Shown here: one piece after another, positions 1-9,225 of the stretch | How the letters are laid out: every line of letters starts with the position of its first letter | How positions within the stretch are numbered: the stretch's first letter is position 1 | NCBI GenBank assembly: GCA_013214965.1 | Contig: JABSRU010000024.1 | Location: 1-64,000, forward strand | DNA length: 64,000 bases | Direction of reading: 5' to 3' | From: Gammaproteobacteria bacterium | GTDB lineage: Bacteria > Pseudomonadota > Gammaproteobacteria > Enterobacterales > Psychrobiaceae | Program-made: the position numbers and the translations under genes | Notes under the pieces: generated by a model | Told to the model about the DNA's origin: nothing | The model's input: the letters and a program-made list of their open reading frames with translations, nothing else | Database searches by the model: none

Positions 1-79
1 TAAGATCTTATCAACGTTGGCCAAGGTCAATGATAACCGCTCAATAAACACGTTTTTTGTTAAAGCTCAATCAAGTTAG

Positions 80-682
80 TTAAGTTGAGCGCCAATCGTT
101 GGCTTTTATCATAACGTCTTTGAATAAGTGCCAATCTAGTAACGCTCGTTGATATAAACCAGCCTTACCATCAAAGTTAATGCCATAGGAGGCTAATCGA
201 TAGGCCAAAACCGCATAAAAAGCATCGACAGCACCAGCATTTTTGAACATGAATTCACCTTGGGCTGAGGACCAAATGTTTTTAATTCGAGTTAGTTCAG
301 TATCTAGTTCTGGTGTGATAATTATGGTTGACGTTTGGTCAATGTAAAACGGACAAGTTGATCTTAATTGGTTAAAACCAGAATGGAGTTCGGCGCAAAG
401 ACTGCGTGCAATGGCACGTTCGTTTGATGATTCAGGATAAAGAGAACCACTTGATAACTCATTAATGTACTCAGCAATGGCGAGGGAATCGTGAATTTTT
501 AGTTCGCCCCGAATAAGCACTGGTACTAACATGCTAGCAGAGTATCGTTTTAATCGTGTTTTGTTGTTATCGCTGAGGTTAATAACGGTTTCGTGACAAT
601 GCAAACCTGAAATTTGTAAGCACAGCGATGCTCTAATCGACCATGTCGAATCTGTACCTACCACTAGTTGTAATTCATTCAA
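80..682 (-). CDS. Glutathione S-transferase family protein
   Basis: A 200-residue protein with the two-part layout of soluble glutathione S-transferases. The N-terminal thioredoxin-like half reads as LQLVVGTDSTWSIRASLCL, followed by the VPVLIRGELKIHDSLAIAEY segment, which matches the cis-proline and the Glu/Asp-Ser glutathione-contact motif of the family. An all-helical C-terminal half follows. The expected role is conjugation or reduction of electrophiles with glutathione in the cytoplasm; the substrate cannot be read from sequence. It lies 20 bases downstream of a minus-strand ABM-domain gene and may share its transcript. Family call is confident, exact subclass is not. Confidence 0.85.
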   Translation of the reverse strand: MNELQLVVGTDSTWSIRASLCLQISGLHCHETVINLSDNNKTRLKRYSASMLVPVLIRGELKIHDSLAIAEYINELSSGSLYPESSNERAIARSLCAELHSGFNQLRSTCPFYIDQTSTIIITPELDTELTRIKNIWSSAQGEFMFKNAGAVDAFYAVLAYRLASYGINFDGKAGLYQRALLDWHLFKDVMIKANDWRST

Positions 683-702
683 TGGCTGTTTTCCTTCAAT
701 TA

Positions 703-1002
703 TTAACTATGGCTAGTCATTTGATAATAGCGCTTAACATTTTGAGTTACTTTACCCCAATGAGAGTCTTTTACTCGTCGCTGGTGAAAATCAAAAGCAT
801 CTTTATCGATAAACTCTTCATCAACATTAAATTTATTAGGGTTATTTAAATCTTGAGTAACGTCGAATAATAAGCAGCCAGCTTCTTGCTTGGTCAGATT
901 TTTATGAAGAGGTAGAGCCGATAACACCACTGATAAATCACTGTTTGATACAATGATGTGACCTTGTAAAATGACTTTTTTCTCTTGTTTACGTGCATTC
1001 AT
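703..1002 (-). CDS. Antibiotic biosynthesis monooxygenase (ABM)-like small protein
   Basis: A 99-residue protein with the ferredoxin-like alpha/beta pattern of ABM/YgiN-type dimeric proteins: an N-terminal strand (VILQGHIIV), a helix with the conserved Glu-Ala-Gly-Cys stretch, then FDVTQDLNNPNKFNVDEEF and a C-terminal DAFDFHQ-type helix. These proteins bind or oxidise quinol-like or polyaromatic compounds, and many are of unknown function. Its start codon region overlaps the end of the upstream lipoprotein gene by 14 bases, which suggests coupled translation. Function beyond the fold is inference. Confidence 0.7.
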   Translation of the reverse strand: MNARKQEKKVILQGHIIVSNSDLSVVLSALPLHKNLTKQEAGCLLFDVTQDLNNPNKFNVDEEFIDKDAFDFHQRRVKDSHWGKVTQNVKRYYQMTSHS

Positions 1003-1366
1003 TTAACGTCGCCAACCCCAAATCTATGTGAGCAATTATATAGCCATATTCTTTTTTTGAGAGTATGTCTTGCTGGTATTGTTGCTTAGCAAGCTGGTGT
1101 GTCCATGTGCTGTTGCACGGTGCGTTTGGGATGGTTGTATCAACCTGTAACAGGTGGCTCTGTTCAGTGGTAAACCCTTTTTTGACCGCGCTTTTTGCAC
1201 ATAGGCTTAGGGCGTATTCAACGGCGTATTTGTCAACGCTTGGGAGGCCAATAAATTCGACATCACAGGCAAGTGTTCGTGTACCCGATTGATCGACATA
1301 ATAAAGCTGCCCAGTGGTGCATCCGGTCAGTAACAGAGATAGTGTGATGATTAAAAATCTACTCAA
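989..1366 (-). CDS. Small predicted lipoprotein, unknown function
   Basis: A 125-residue protein starting with a short lipoprotein signal peptide; the lipobox reads LLTGC, so the mature protein would begin at Cys16 and be lipid-anchored. Four further cysteines occur (near residues 34, 56, 84 and 124), so disulfides in the periplasm are possible. I do not recognise the family. The 3' end overlaps the ABM-like gene by 14 bases, making a two-gene unit likely. Confidence 0.65.
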   Translation of the reverse strand: MSRFLIITLSLLLTGCTTGQLYYVDQSGTRTLACDVEFIGLPSVDKYAVEYALSLCAKSAVKKGFTTEQSHLLQVDTTIPNAPCNSTWTHQLAKQQYQQDILSKKEYGYIIAHIDLGLATLNECT

Positions 1367-1407
1367 GCTTGATATTTCCTAGGTTGGTATGAATAACCGT
1401 CTTAAAT

Positions 1408-1833
1408 TTATCGTGCCAATCTTAACGCCATTGGGTGATTAGGGTTCAATTGCAATAAGTCCCACAGGTTACCATATAAGTCTTCGAAAACGGCGACGGT
1501 ACCGTATTCTTGTTCTTGTGGCTCACGGATGAATTTGATGTTGTTGGCTTTCATTGAGTGATAATCGCGCCAGAGATCGTCGGTGCTAAGAAACAGAAAA
1601 ACCCGTCCTCCTGTCTGATTACCGATAGCATCAGATTGCTCAGGTTTTGATGCTTTAGCTAATAATATTGTTGCGCCAGTCGAGTTTGGTGGTGCTATTA
1701 CCACCCAGCGTTTATCTTGCGCTGGTTGGTAACTATCTTCGATTAGCTCAAACTTTAATTTGTTGACGTAAAAATCAATAGCTTCATCGTAATCTTTGAC
1801 AACCAAGGCGATATAAATGATGTTTTGTTGCAA
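1408..1833 (-). CDS. VOC (glyoxalase/bleomycin resistance) family protein
   Basis: A 141-residue vicinal-oxygen-chelate protein. The first half reads IIYIALVVKDYDEAIDFYVNK, the standard opening strand and helix of the fold, and the second half ends with VAVFEDLYGNLWDLLQLN, where the Glu/Asp-x-Gly-Asn pattern marks the second metal-binding half. Members handle small reactive metabolites or bind drugs; the substrate here is unknown. A separate VOC gene lies at 12103-12456, with little similarity beyond the fold. Confidence 0.85.
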   Translation of the reverse strand: MQQNIIYIALVVKDYDEAIDFYVNKLKFELIEDSYQPAQDKRWVVIAPPNSTGATILLAKASKPEQSDAIGNQTGGRVFLFLSTDDLWRDYHSMKANNIKFIREPQEQEYGTVAVFEDLYGNLWDLLQLNPNHPMALRLAR

Positions 1834-1940
1834 TTGATGTTCCTATTTTTAGTATCATTTAGACACGGTTGCTATTGCAGGCCTGCATGATGGTTTGTGT
1901 GGACTGGAGATTAGAGACCTCCAGCTACCCGGTTAGCATT

Positions 1941-3356
1941 TTATGAACCATATCTTGCTATAAGTTCATTAATTTTTCTTCTCACGGGAGCAACCACATC
2001 AGATTGGTTAGCCAAAATTACAACAGTGAATCCACTATCAAGGTGAATGTCCAAACGAGCATCAACACCTAAATATGCTCCCCCGTGTCCAATGACTCTA
2101 TTGTGAGGATCTCCGCTGATAGAAAAGCCATAACCATACCAAAAAGCAGACTTATATTTTGTTTTTTCACTATAGGCTTCAAGTGTTAATCTCTTACTGA
2201 GTAACTGATAGCGAGTCAATGCTAGAGCAAAGTGATACAAGTCTTCTACGGTTGAAAAACCTCCTCCCGCAGGGCTACCTTTAATCGCTCTTGTATAAAT
2301 ACTATCGACCCAATTATCACTATGCATTCTTTTTAAGTAACCAGAAGCCATATTAGCTGTCACCGAGTCAAGCTCAAAACTACCAGAATTAAGCATATTC
2401 GCTTTGTTATAAATATTTTCTCTTACATACTTGTAATAGCTTTTCCCACTTACTTTTTCAACGACTAATCCAAGCATTAACATTCCCGAATTACTGTACC
2501 TGTTCCGGGTGCCAGGAATAAACAATAAGGGCATTTGAGATATTAATGGTTTATATGCATCTAGGTTACGGTAGACTTCTTTGTTACTTTTATTAAAATC
2601 ATTATTGAAGAAGTTGCCTAAACCTGATGTATGAGTTAATAGTTGCCTTATCGTTATAGATTTAGCATTACCTTCAGGCAGCCAGCTTTTATCTACATAT
2701 TGACTGAGTTTATCTTCAAACTTCAGTTGACCTTTTTCTATTAGTTGCAGCGCAGAAATAGCAGTAAACATTTTATTCATCGATCCTAATGAAAATTTAG
2801 TATCTACCTTGTTTTTTAACTTCCAGCGTTTGTTTGCATAACCGACAGTCCCTTTAAATAGAATATCTTCACCGCGTGCTACTAATACAGCTCCAGAGAA
2901 AGCATCTTTAGCCCCCAGCTCTTTTAGGAAAATAAATAATTCTTGTTCTAACTCTTTTGCTGATAACTGATGATTTTGGATTACCTGCACTTCAGAATCT
3001 TGCAAAGTGAAATAGTTGATTTTATGAGGTGATTTTTTGTCTTTGTTTATGATGAGGTTATATATAAGCTTATTATTTTTCGAGAGAACCTCAACACGTT
3101 CATTGCCATTACTTGGAGGTAAGAATTTAATTACTTCAAGATTTCCAAAAGTATTTTGACTATTTAAAAAGACACCAACATGATTGTCAATGCCATATCT
3201 TTCTATTCTACTTTTTGACATATTATTTGAAAGGTAATCTATCACTTCAAGGCGAGAGCCCTGATTAAATACCTCTATAAATGATGGCGCTATTCCTTGT
3301 TTCGCTAACAATGAGTTAGAGAGTAGTAATGTAACTATCAAAAAAAACTTTTTCAT
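1941..3356 (-). CDS. Serine hydrolase, class C beta-lactamase family, exported
   Basis: A 471-residue exported protein of the beta-lactamase/transpeptidase-like superfamily. The signal peptide MKKFFLIVTLLLSNSLLA is followed by an N-terminal DUF3471-like or unrelated segment and then the catalytic domain with Ser192-Met-Asn-Lys195 (SxxK), Tyr287-Ser-Asn289 (YxN) and a late His-Gly-Gly box. The start chosen, 30 bases inside the longest frame, has an AAAGGA ribosome site eight bases upstream and begins the signal peptide directly. Relatives are esterases, D-amino-acid peptidases or penicillin-binding proteins; true beta-lactamase activity is not implied. Confidence 0.85.
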   Translation of the reverse strand: MKKFFLIVTLLLSNSLLAKQGIAPSFIEVFNQGSRLEVIDYLSNNMSKSRIERYGIDNHVGVFLNSQNTFGNLEVIKFLPPSNGNERVEVLSKNNKLIYNLIINKDKKSPHKINYFTLQDSEVQVIQNHQLSAKELEQELFIFLKELGAKDAFSGAVLVARGEDILFKGTVGYANKRWKLKNKVDTKFSLGSMNKMFTAISALQLIEKGQLKFEDKLSQYVDKSWLPEGNAKSITIRQLLTHTSGLGNFFNNDFNKSNKEVYRNLDAYKPLISQMPLLFIPGTRNRYSNSGMLMLGLVVEKVSGKSYYKYVRENIYNKANMLNSGSFELDSVTANMASGYLKRMHSDNWVDSIYTRAIKGSPAGGGFSTVEDLYHFALALTRYQLLSKRLTLEAYSEKTKYKSAFWYGYGFSISGDPHNRVIGHGGAYLGVDARLDIHLDSGFTVVILANQSDVVAPVRRKINELIARYGS

Positions 3357-3547
3357 TAAAGTAATCCTTTTATCGACACTAACCAAAGTTTAATCAACTT
3401 TTAACGCATATTATCTAGATGGGATAATCCCGCAACGCAGACATTTAATTAACGCTGATTCTAGTTTAATAAAATCATAAGCTAAAATTTTTACAAATTA
3501 AATACCTAGAAAAATCATCCTGATTAAATAACAATACCGATATAAAA

Positions 3548-3571
3548 AAACCGAGTCAACTGACTCGGTTT
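3548..3571. terminator. Intrinsic terminator, probably for the DUF885 gene
   Basis: A perfect 10-bp stem (AAACCGAGTC / GACTCGGTTT) with a four-base AACT loop, flanked by A-rich sequence on one side and T residues on the other. It sits 20 bases beyond the stop codon of the minus-strand DUF885 gene and could act in both directions. Confidence 0.8.
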
Positions 3572-3590
3572 TAAGGGGATAGTTCGAGGA

Positions 3591-5372
3591 TTACTTGTTG
3601 AGCATTAACTCTCGGATGTACTTAACGGGTGCGCTGCCGTAGCTTAAGAATTTGTCGTGAAATTCTCTTACACTGTAGTCATCACCTTGGGTGGCTTTAT
3701 ATTCGGTTCTAAAGTCGTAAATATCGCGGAAACCCGAGTAGTAACTGGTTAATTGTACTTGCGATAAGGTTGCGCGGCGCCATTTACCTTCTGCTTCTGC
3801 TTTTTGTTGGAATGCGCCGTCCATCATTAATGATAGTCCTTGTGCTTTGCTGAGGTTGTTGACGTGAATCGAATAGTCCAAAATAGTATTGGTGATCACG
3901 CGCAAGTTCCACTTGTAATACATTAACCACAATTCAGGTTCAAAATCACCGTAGCCTTCTTCTAGCATCATTCGTTCGCTGTATACTGCCCAGCCTTCGA
4001 CCATTGCGCCATTACCAAATAGACTTTTGATCAGACTTGGAGCCATGTTTGAATAGACTAATTGAGTGTAATGTCCCGGTACCGCTTCATGGATATTAAG
4101 CACCTGTAATACCCAGTGGTTATATTCGCGCAGGTAGCTTTCTGCTTGCTCATCACTCATGTTATCGAGTGGTGTAACATTGTAATAGGTGTTGGCTTTT
4201 TTGTCGTAAGGACCCGGAGCGCTAATTGAAGCGCCAGCAAATCCCTGCATATATTTAGGGGTTTCACGAACGATTAAAGGCTTGTCTTTATCGAGGCTAA
4301 TCAATTTGTTGTCATTAACAAAGGCTTCTAGCTCTGGAATTTGAGCACGAATATGAGTGACAAAATCTTCACGCTTTACATGTTTAGCCGACAATTTGTT
4401 AATTACCGTTGCAATTAATTGTTGTTGGTTAGTTGGCTTGTCTTGTCCGGCAAAATATTTCGGCCACAGAGTATCGGCTAATTTAGCCATTTCGCTGAGG
4501 ACTTGTTGTTTCTCAGCTAGGGCTTTGTGATAAAGTTCTTTTGCTGATAAATCTGACTGAATATCGAAGGTGAATTTTTGCTCGTATAATTCACTGCCAA
4601 TGCGGAAACTACGACCGCCGTCTTGGGTTAGTTTTGCTTCGAGTTTAGTTAACCAATCAACATGACTCATCACCGCTTGACGGGCTTCTAATACTAGGCT
4701 GGCGAATAGAACTTTTTGCTGATCGTTTAGATTAGAGTCTTGGGCTTTACTGATTAATTGGTCAGAAAAAACACTTAACGCACCTTGGTTTTGCATTAGT
4801 GCAAGTTGGGTGTGTTCAAGGGTTGGGTTTTCAATGTTTTGGCGAGCCGCTTGGTAGTATTTTGCCACCGACGTTAGGCGCTCAAGCACAGCGGTTAAAC
4901 GTTCTTCTAATGATGCGTAACTGCCGTTGATGATTTGCGCGAATCCGCTAGCGACATTATATTGTGATGGCTGCCACTGCCAAGATTTAAAGGTTTCTAT
5001 TTGCCATTTACCTGAGGTTAATAGATTTTCAATCAATTTAGCATCGATTTTTTGCGAGGGACTCAATTGGCTTTGATCAAACTGTGCTAGCAATGCTAAT
5101 TGGCTGTCAGCAAATTGTAGTTGCTGTTGGCGGTTTTTAGCATTGGGGATCACCAATTTACCATCATTAATGTGATTGCCACTGTAAAGTGCCCATGTTG
5201 GATATTGTTGCCATAATGCATCAATAAACTGAGTGGAAAACTGCTCAAATAATGCAGATTGGGTAGCCGTTGCTTGAACCGGAGTAACAGTCTGTTGTGG
5301 ACTCTGACAACCGACTAATAATGAGCCACTTAATGTCATGGCAATACTAAGTGCAATAATTTTTTGTTTCAT
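3591..5372 (-). CDS. DUF885 family lipoprotein (M-type metallopeptidase-like)
   Basis: A 593-residue predicted lipoprotein; the signal peptide ends in the lipobox LLVGC with Cys22 as the acylated residue. The body matches the DUF885 family: the hallmark HEAVPGHYTQ around residue 428, an HExxxGH-like metal-binding signature, followed by a downstream Glu-Gly-Trp-Ala motif (VEGWAVYSERMM) that supplies the third zinc ligand region in gluzincin-like enzymes. Length is normal for the family. It probably cleaves peptides in the periplasm, but no substrate is established for this group. It is monocistronic, with its own terminator. Confidence 0.85.
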   Translation of the reverse strand: MKQKIIALSIAMTLSGSLLVGCQSPQQTVTPVQATATQSALFEQFSTQFIDALWQQYPTWALYSGNHINDGKLVIPNAKNRQQQLQFADSQLALLAQFDQSQLSPSQKIDAKLIENLLTSGKWQIETFKSWQWQPSQYNVASGFAQIINGSYASLEERLTAVLERLTSVAKYYQAARQNIENPTLEHTQLALMQNQGALSVFSDQLISKAQDSNLNDQQKVLFASLVLEARQAVMSHVDWLTKLEAKLTQDGGRSFRIGSELYEQKFTFDIQSDLSAKELYHKALAEKQQVLSEMAKLADTLWPKYFAGQDKPTNQQQLIATVINKLSAKHVKREDFVTHIRAQIPELEAFVNDNKLISLDKDKPLIVRETPKYMQGFAGASISAPGPYDKKANTYYNVTPLDNMSDEQAESYLREYNHWVLQVLNIHEAVPGHYTQLVYSNMAPSLIKSLFGNGAMVEGWAVYSERMMLEEGYGDFEPELWLMYYKWNLRVITNTILDYSIHVNNLSKAQGLSLMMDGAFQQKAEAEGKWRRATLSQVQLTSYYSGFRDIYDFRTEYKATQGDDYSVREFHDKFLSYGSAPVKYIRELMLNK

Positions 5373-5471
5373 CTCTCAATACCTTATTCTAGATTTTTAT
5401 TTGATGATTGAATTTTAAAACGCCACTCAATGTATTACCAAGTGACTATTGTAAGTAAATGTTTCGTTGAT

Positions 5472-6158
5472 TTAACGTAAATAATAGTCGAGCGCCGACA
5501 CAAAAAGAGGAGCCAACAATGCGGTTAAAATACCACTAATCACTAACGCTAATGAACTAAATGCACCTTGTTCGCGACCTTGTGCTATCGCTTGCGCGGT
5601 GCCAATGGCGTGCGCACTGCAACCCATCGCGAGTCCTTGTGCTTGTTTATTGGTGATTTTACAATAATTTAATAGACTAAAACCGCCGATCGCGCCCAAT
5701 AGACCAACAGCAATCACTACCGCCGCGGCTAAAGCGGGTAAACCACCACTTTGATTGGCAATAGCCATCGCGATGGGACTAGTAACCGATTTAGGCAATA
5801 GGGAAATTAATAGCGCCCGATCATCAGTAAAGTATAAAATGATGCTTAAACAACTGGTGATGCCAATCACGACTCCCAGTGTGCAGCTGATTAAAATCGC
5901 TTTTAGTTGTGCTCTGATCTCAATCACTTGGTTGAATAGCGGCAAGGCTAATGCGACAACGGCAGGTTCAAGTAACCAAACAAAGCCTTGGTTAGCGTGG
6001 GCGTAATCATTAAAACTTAATGGGGTTAAACTAAATAGGGCCATAAAAAACAGAATGCTAACGAGTAAAGGGTTAGCTAAAGGATGACTAAAACGCGCTA
6101 AGATTTTTTTTGCGCTCAAAAATGCCACAATGGTCGCGACTAGATATAAATAAATCAT
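5472..6158 (-). CDS. lrgB: LrgB/CidB family membrane protein
   Basis: A polytopic inner-membrane protein with the LrgB signature: conserved KSVTSPIAMAIANQSGG segment and GCSAHAIGTAQAI near residue 180. LrgAB pairs are described as modulators of murein hydrolase export and, in several bacteria, as pyruvate or glycolate transport components. The ATG at 6158 overlaps the TGA of lrgA (ATGA), so I chose it over the upstream TTG at 6179; this gives 228 residues and translational coupling. Confidence 0.9.
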   Translation of the reverse strand: MIYLYLVATIVAFLSAKKILARFSHPLANPLLVSILFFMALFSLTPLSFNDYAHANQGFVWLLEPAVVALALPLFNQVIEIRAQLKAILISCTLGVVIGITSCLSIILYFTDDRALLISLLPKSVTSPIAMAIANQSGGLPALAAAVVIAVGLLGAIGGFSLLNYCKITNKQAQGLAMGCSAHAIGTAQAIAQGREQGAFSSLALVISGILTALLAPLFVSALDYYLR

Positions 6159-6532
6159 TTGCTTAGTCTTTGATAGCAATAGCCAACACTCAATAATACC
6201 GCGACGGTGCTAATGACACTGCTGACCATAATAGCGAGCCAATATTGGCTCAGTAAGTCAGAGTATTGCAACAGCCCAACCCCAACGGGAACAAAAAACA
6301 GCGTGATATAATTGAGTAATAAATTGCTACTTGGCAGTAACTGTTCAGTGCTAATTAAGCGTAAATTGAGCGCGCTAAAGAGTAGTAACAAGCCAAAGAT
6401 ACTGCCGGGGATTGGCAGCGATGTTAGCCATTGAATCGCTTTACCTAAATAAAGAAACGCTAAAATAATACCCGCGCTGGTCAGAAATTTTAAGCCCGTT
6501 AATCCTACTTTTTTTAAATCAAATGGTTTCAA
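6155..6532 (-). CDS. lrgA: LrgA/CidA family membrane protein
   Basis: A 125-residue protein with about four transmembrane helices and the family core PIPGSIFGLLLLF followed by a Phe-Val-Pro-x-Gly-Val-Gly segment (LFFVPVGVGLLQY). LrgA is the holin-like partner of LrgB; the pair has been linked to autolysis control and small organic acid transport. Stop and start of lrgA/lrgB overlap as ATGA. One base separates it from the AEC transporter upstream, so the three membrane genes probably form one operon. Confidence 0.9.
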   Translation of the reverse strand: MKPFDLKKVGLTGLKFLTSAGIILAFLYLGKAIQWLTSLPIPGSIFGLLLLFSALNLRLISTEQLLPSSNLLLNYITLFFVPVGVGLLQYSDLLSQYWLAIMVSSVISTVAVLLSVGYCYQRLSK

Positions 6533-6533
6533 G

Positions 6534-7406
6534 TTACAACACCCAAGCTAAGGTCAGAGAAAGACTGACCAAACTGAAAATATTACCAATCAGAACAATG
6601 GCAGCGACTTTGGCTGGTTGCTGTTGGTATTTGTCCGCTAAAATATAATTAAGTACCGCCGGAGGCATGGCACCAAAAACCAACAAGATAGCATATTGTT
6701 GCGGTGGCAGTGCCAATAATTGTTGAGCTAATACAGCCATCAGCAAACCTGATAAAGGGCATAATACCGCGCCAAGTAATCCGATTTTCCAATCAGAAAA
6801 GTCAACATCCGTTAGCCGAGCGCCTAAGGTAAATAGCATTAATGGGATCGCAATTTGGCCAATCATTTCAATCGATATCGCAATGCCACTCGGAACAGTG
6901 AAGTCACTCACACTGACAATTAAACCGGCGATGGTCGCTAAAATTATCGGCATGGTTAATAACTTATGGAGCTTGGTTTTATGATCTAGCATGTAAATAC
7001 CGATGGTGAAATGCAAAGTCATGCCAATGATAAAAATGATCACCGCGCCGGGCAGGGCATCTTGACCAAAGGCCAACACAATTAACGGGATCCCCATATT
7101 TCCTGAGTTATTAAACATCATCGGTGGCAAAAAGGTTTTTAAGTTAATGCCACACCAGTGCAATGGCAGCAGGATAATACCCGAACCAATAATAACCATT
7201 GCAGCCCCGAGGGCTAGCCCTTGGTAATTGATCAGATCGAGTGACTTGGCTGATAACACCGAAAATATTAATGCTGGAATAAACAGATCCATATTAATAA
7301 TGTTAGAGAATGCTAAATCCGGTTTAAATTTTTTGGTGTAGAGAAAGCCGATCAGCACAATAAAGGCAATCGGAAAAATAGTAATAAACAGACGCTCAAG
7401 CAACAT
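6534..7406 (-). CDS. AEC family (auxin efflux carrier-type) transporter
   Basis: An integral membrane protein with about ten hydrophobic segments typical of the AEC family, whose bacterial members export malonate, malate or other carboxylates. Diagnostic features are the NNSGNMGIPL segment in the first half and the FGAMPPAVLNYILA segment in the second half. The ATG at 7406 starts directly at the first hydrophobic helix; the longer frame to 7499 would run into the start region of the divergent ABC transporter gene. The substrate is unknown, though the LrgAB neighbours point to a small organic acid. Confidence 0.8.
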   Translation of the reverse strand: MLLERLFITIFPIAFIVLIGFLYTKKFKPDLAFSNIINMDLFIPALIFSVLSAKSLDLINYQGLALGAAMVIIGSGIILLPLHWCGINLKTFLPPMMFNNSGNMGIPLIVLAFGQDALPGAVIIFIIGMTLHFTIGIYMLDHKTKLHKLLTMPIILATIAGLIVSVSDFTVPSGIAISIEMIGQIAIPLMLFTLGARLTDVDFSDWKIGLLGAVLCPLSGLLMAVLAQQLLALPPQQYAILLVFGAMPPAVLNYILADKYQQQPAKVAAIVLIGNIFSLVSLSLTLAWVL

Positions 7407-7524
7407 AACAATACTCAATAAGAATGGCAGCCCCGATATTAGGTGAATATTATCGTAATTAGTAGTCAGCAATAGTCTAAAAGGTATAATGCGTGCCATT
7501 AGTTTACAACTTCAGTGGAGTGTA

Positions 7525-8442
7525 ATGAAAGCATTAGAGATAACAGGGTTAACTAAAACCTATCGTGGTGGTGTTGAAGCACTCAAAGGCATTGATTTAA
7601 GTGTCGAACAGGGTGATTTTTATGCGTTACTCGGCCCTAATGGCGCTGGTAAATCGACCACCATTGGTATTATTTCCTCCCTTGTTAATAAAACACAAGG
7701 TCAGGTCAAGGTGTTTGGTCATGATCTTGATAAGGAGCTAGAGCAAGCCAAATTATTGATTGGTTTAGTGCCGCAAGAGTTTAACTTTAATCAATTTGAA
7801 ACGGTGTTGCAGGTCGTGGTTAATCAAGCGGGTTATTATGGCGTGACACGAAAAGAAGCACTAATCCAAGCCCAAAAGCATTTAACTCAACTTGAATTGT
7901 GGGATAAGCGCAACGAGCGCTCCCGGACATTATCCGGTGGGATGAAACGTCGATTAATGATCGCGCGTGCCTTAATGCATCAACCTAAACTTTTGATCCT
8001 TGATGAGCCAACTGCTGGGGTCGATATTGAGCTTCGTCGTTCAATGTGGGCATTTTTGCAACAGCTGAACAACGACGGTGTCACCATTATTTTAACCACT
8101 CACTATCTTGAAGAAGCTGAGTTGTTATGCCGTAATATCGGTATTATTGATAATGGTGTCATCGTCAAAGACTGTTCGATGAAATCATTGTTATCACAAT
8201 TAAATGTTGAGACTTTTATTTTTGACTTGGCGGTAACCGAGCTCGATTATCAGCTGACAGGCGTTGAGTATCGCATTGTGGATAATCATACCTTAGAAGT
8301 CGATGTGGAGCGGGGCACAGTGCTTAATACAATTTTTGCGCAATTGACCGAACAAGGAATTGATGTGCTGAGTTTACGTAATAAAGCTAACCGTCTTGAA
8401 GAGTTGTTTTTACGTTTAGTTAATCAAAAGGGTCAAGGGTAA
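7525..8442 (+). CDS. yadG: ABC transporter ATP-binding protein YadG
   Basis: A 305-residue ABC ATPase. Walker A reads GPNGAGKST, the signature is LSGGMKRR and Walker B is LLILDEPTAGVD. A C-terminal extension of about 85 residues follows the ATPase domain, as in YadG and other ABC-2 export ATPases. The ATG at 7525 is preceded by GTGGAG at proper distance. It is followed two bases later by the matching permease. In E. coli yadGH lie close to the same panC-pcnB-dksA region, which supports orthology; the cargo is unknown. Confidence 0.85.
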   Translation: MKALEITGLTKTYRGGVEALKGIDLSVEQGDFYALLGPNGAGKSTTIGIISSLVNKTQGQVKVFGHDLDKELEQAKLLIGLVPQEFNFNQFETVLQVVVNQAGYYGVTRKEALIQAQKHLTQLELWDKRNERSRTLSGGMKRRLMIARALMHQPKLLILDEPTAGVDIELRRSMWAFLQQLNNDGVTIILTTHYLEEAELLCRNIGIIDNGVIVKDCSMKSLLSQLNVETFIFDLAVTELDYQLTGVEYRIVDNHTLEVDVERGTVLNTIFAQLTEQGIDVLSLRNKANRLEELFLRLVNQKGQG

Positions 8443-8444
8443 TT

Positions 8445-9215
8445 ATGTCATCTCTATATTTTATTGCGTTTAAAAGCTTATTAACCAAAGAAATTAATCG
8501 TTTTACCCGCATTTGGTTACAAACGCTCGTACCGCCAGCCATCACCATGAGTTTATACTTTGTGATTTTTGGCAGCTTAATTGGTCAACGTATCGGTACC
8601 ATGTCCGGTTTTAGCTACATGGAATTCATTGTTCCTGGCTTAATTATGATGTCGGTGATCACCAACTCTTATTCTAATGTTGCTTCTTCATTTTTTAGCT
8701 CAAAGTTTCAGGGCAATGTAGAAGAATTGTTGGTTGCACCAGTACCCACTTGGGTCATTATTGCCGGCTATGTTGGCGGTGGTGTAACACGCGGCTTACT
8801 CGTTGGAATGATAGTCACTTGTTTGTCGATGTTTTTTGTCAAGTTACAAGTCTTTAACTTAGCGGTATTAGTGGCCAGTGTGTTGTGTACATCGGTGCTG
8901 TTCTCACTGGGCGGTTTAATCAATGCTATTTTGGCGAAGACCTATGATGACATTAGTATTATTCCTAACTTTGTCTTAACGCCATTGACTTATCTTGGTG
9001 GTGTTTTTTACTCCTTAACCCTGTTACCTGATTTTTGGCAGACGGTCTCGAAAGCTAATCCGATTGTTTATATGATTAATACCTTTCGCTATGGATTCTT
9101 AGGGGTGACAGATATTCCATTAGTCTATTCGTTTGGAATGATTTTGGGATTTGTGGTGGTGTTATATAGTCTGGCGCATTGGATGATTTCGCGCGGTATT
9201 GGTTTACGTTCTTAA
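8445..9215 (+). CDS. yadH: ABC-2 type permease YadH
   Basis: A 256-residue inner-membrane protein, exactly the size of E. coli YadH, with six predicted helices. The conserved ABC-2 segments are present: GFSYMEFIVPGLIMMS after helix two, the EELLVAPVPTWVII coupling region, and PLTYLGGVFYSLTLLP before the last helix. It partners the ATPase encoded two bases upstream. The transported substrate has not been established for this family. Confidence 0.88.
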   Translation: MSSLYFIAFKSLLTKEINRFTRIWLQTLVPPAITMSLYFVIFGSLIGQRIGTMSGFSYMEFIVPGLIMMSVITNSYSNVASSFFSSKFQGNVEELLVAPVPTWVIIAGYVGGGVTRGLLVGMIVTCLSMFFVKLQVFNLAVLVASVLCTSVLFSLGGLINAILAKTYDDISIIPNFVLTPLTYLGGVFYSLTLLPDFWQTVSKANPIVYMINTFRYGFLGVTDIPLVYSFGMILGFVVVLYSLAHWMISRGIGLRS

Positions 9216-9225
9216 GGTTTTAGTT

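Noticed and set aside
1-79. Possible end of a gene before the GST gene
   Set aside because: Too short to judge; no motif recognised in the 79 bases.
1941-3356. Antibiotic resistance beta-lactamase
   Set aside because: The SxxK and YxN motifs are common to many serine hydrolases; the extra N-terminal region and lack of a resistance context argue against a true class C beta-lactamase.
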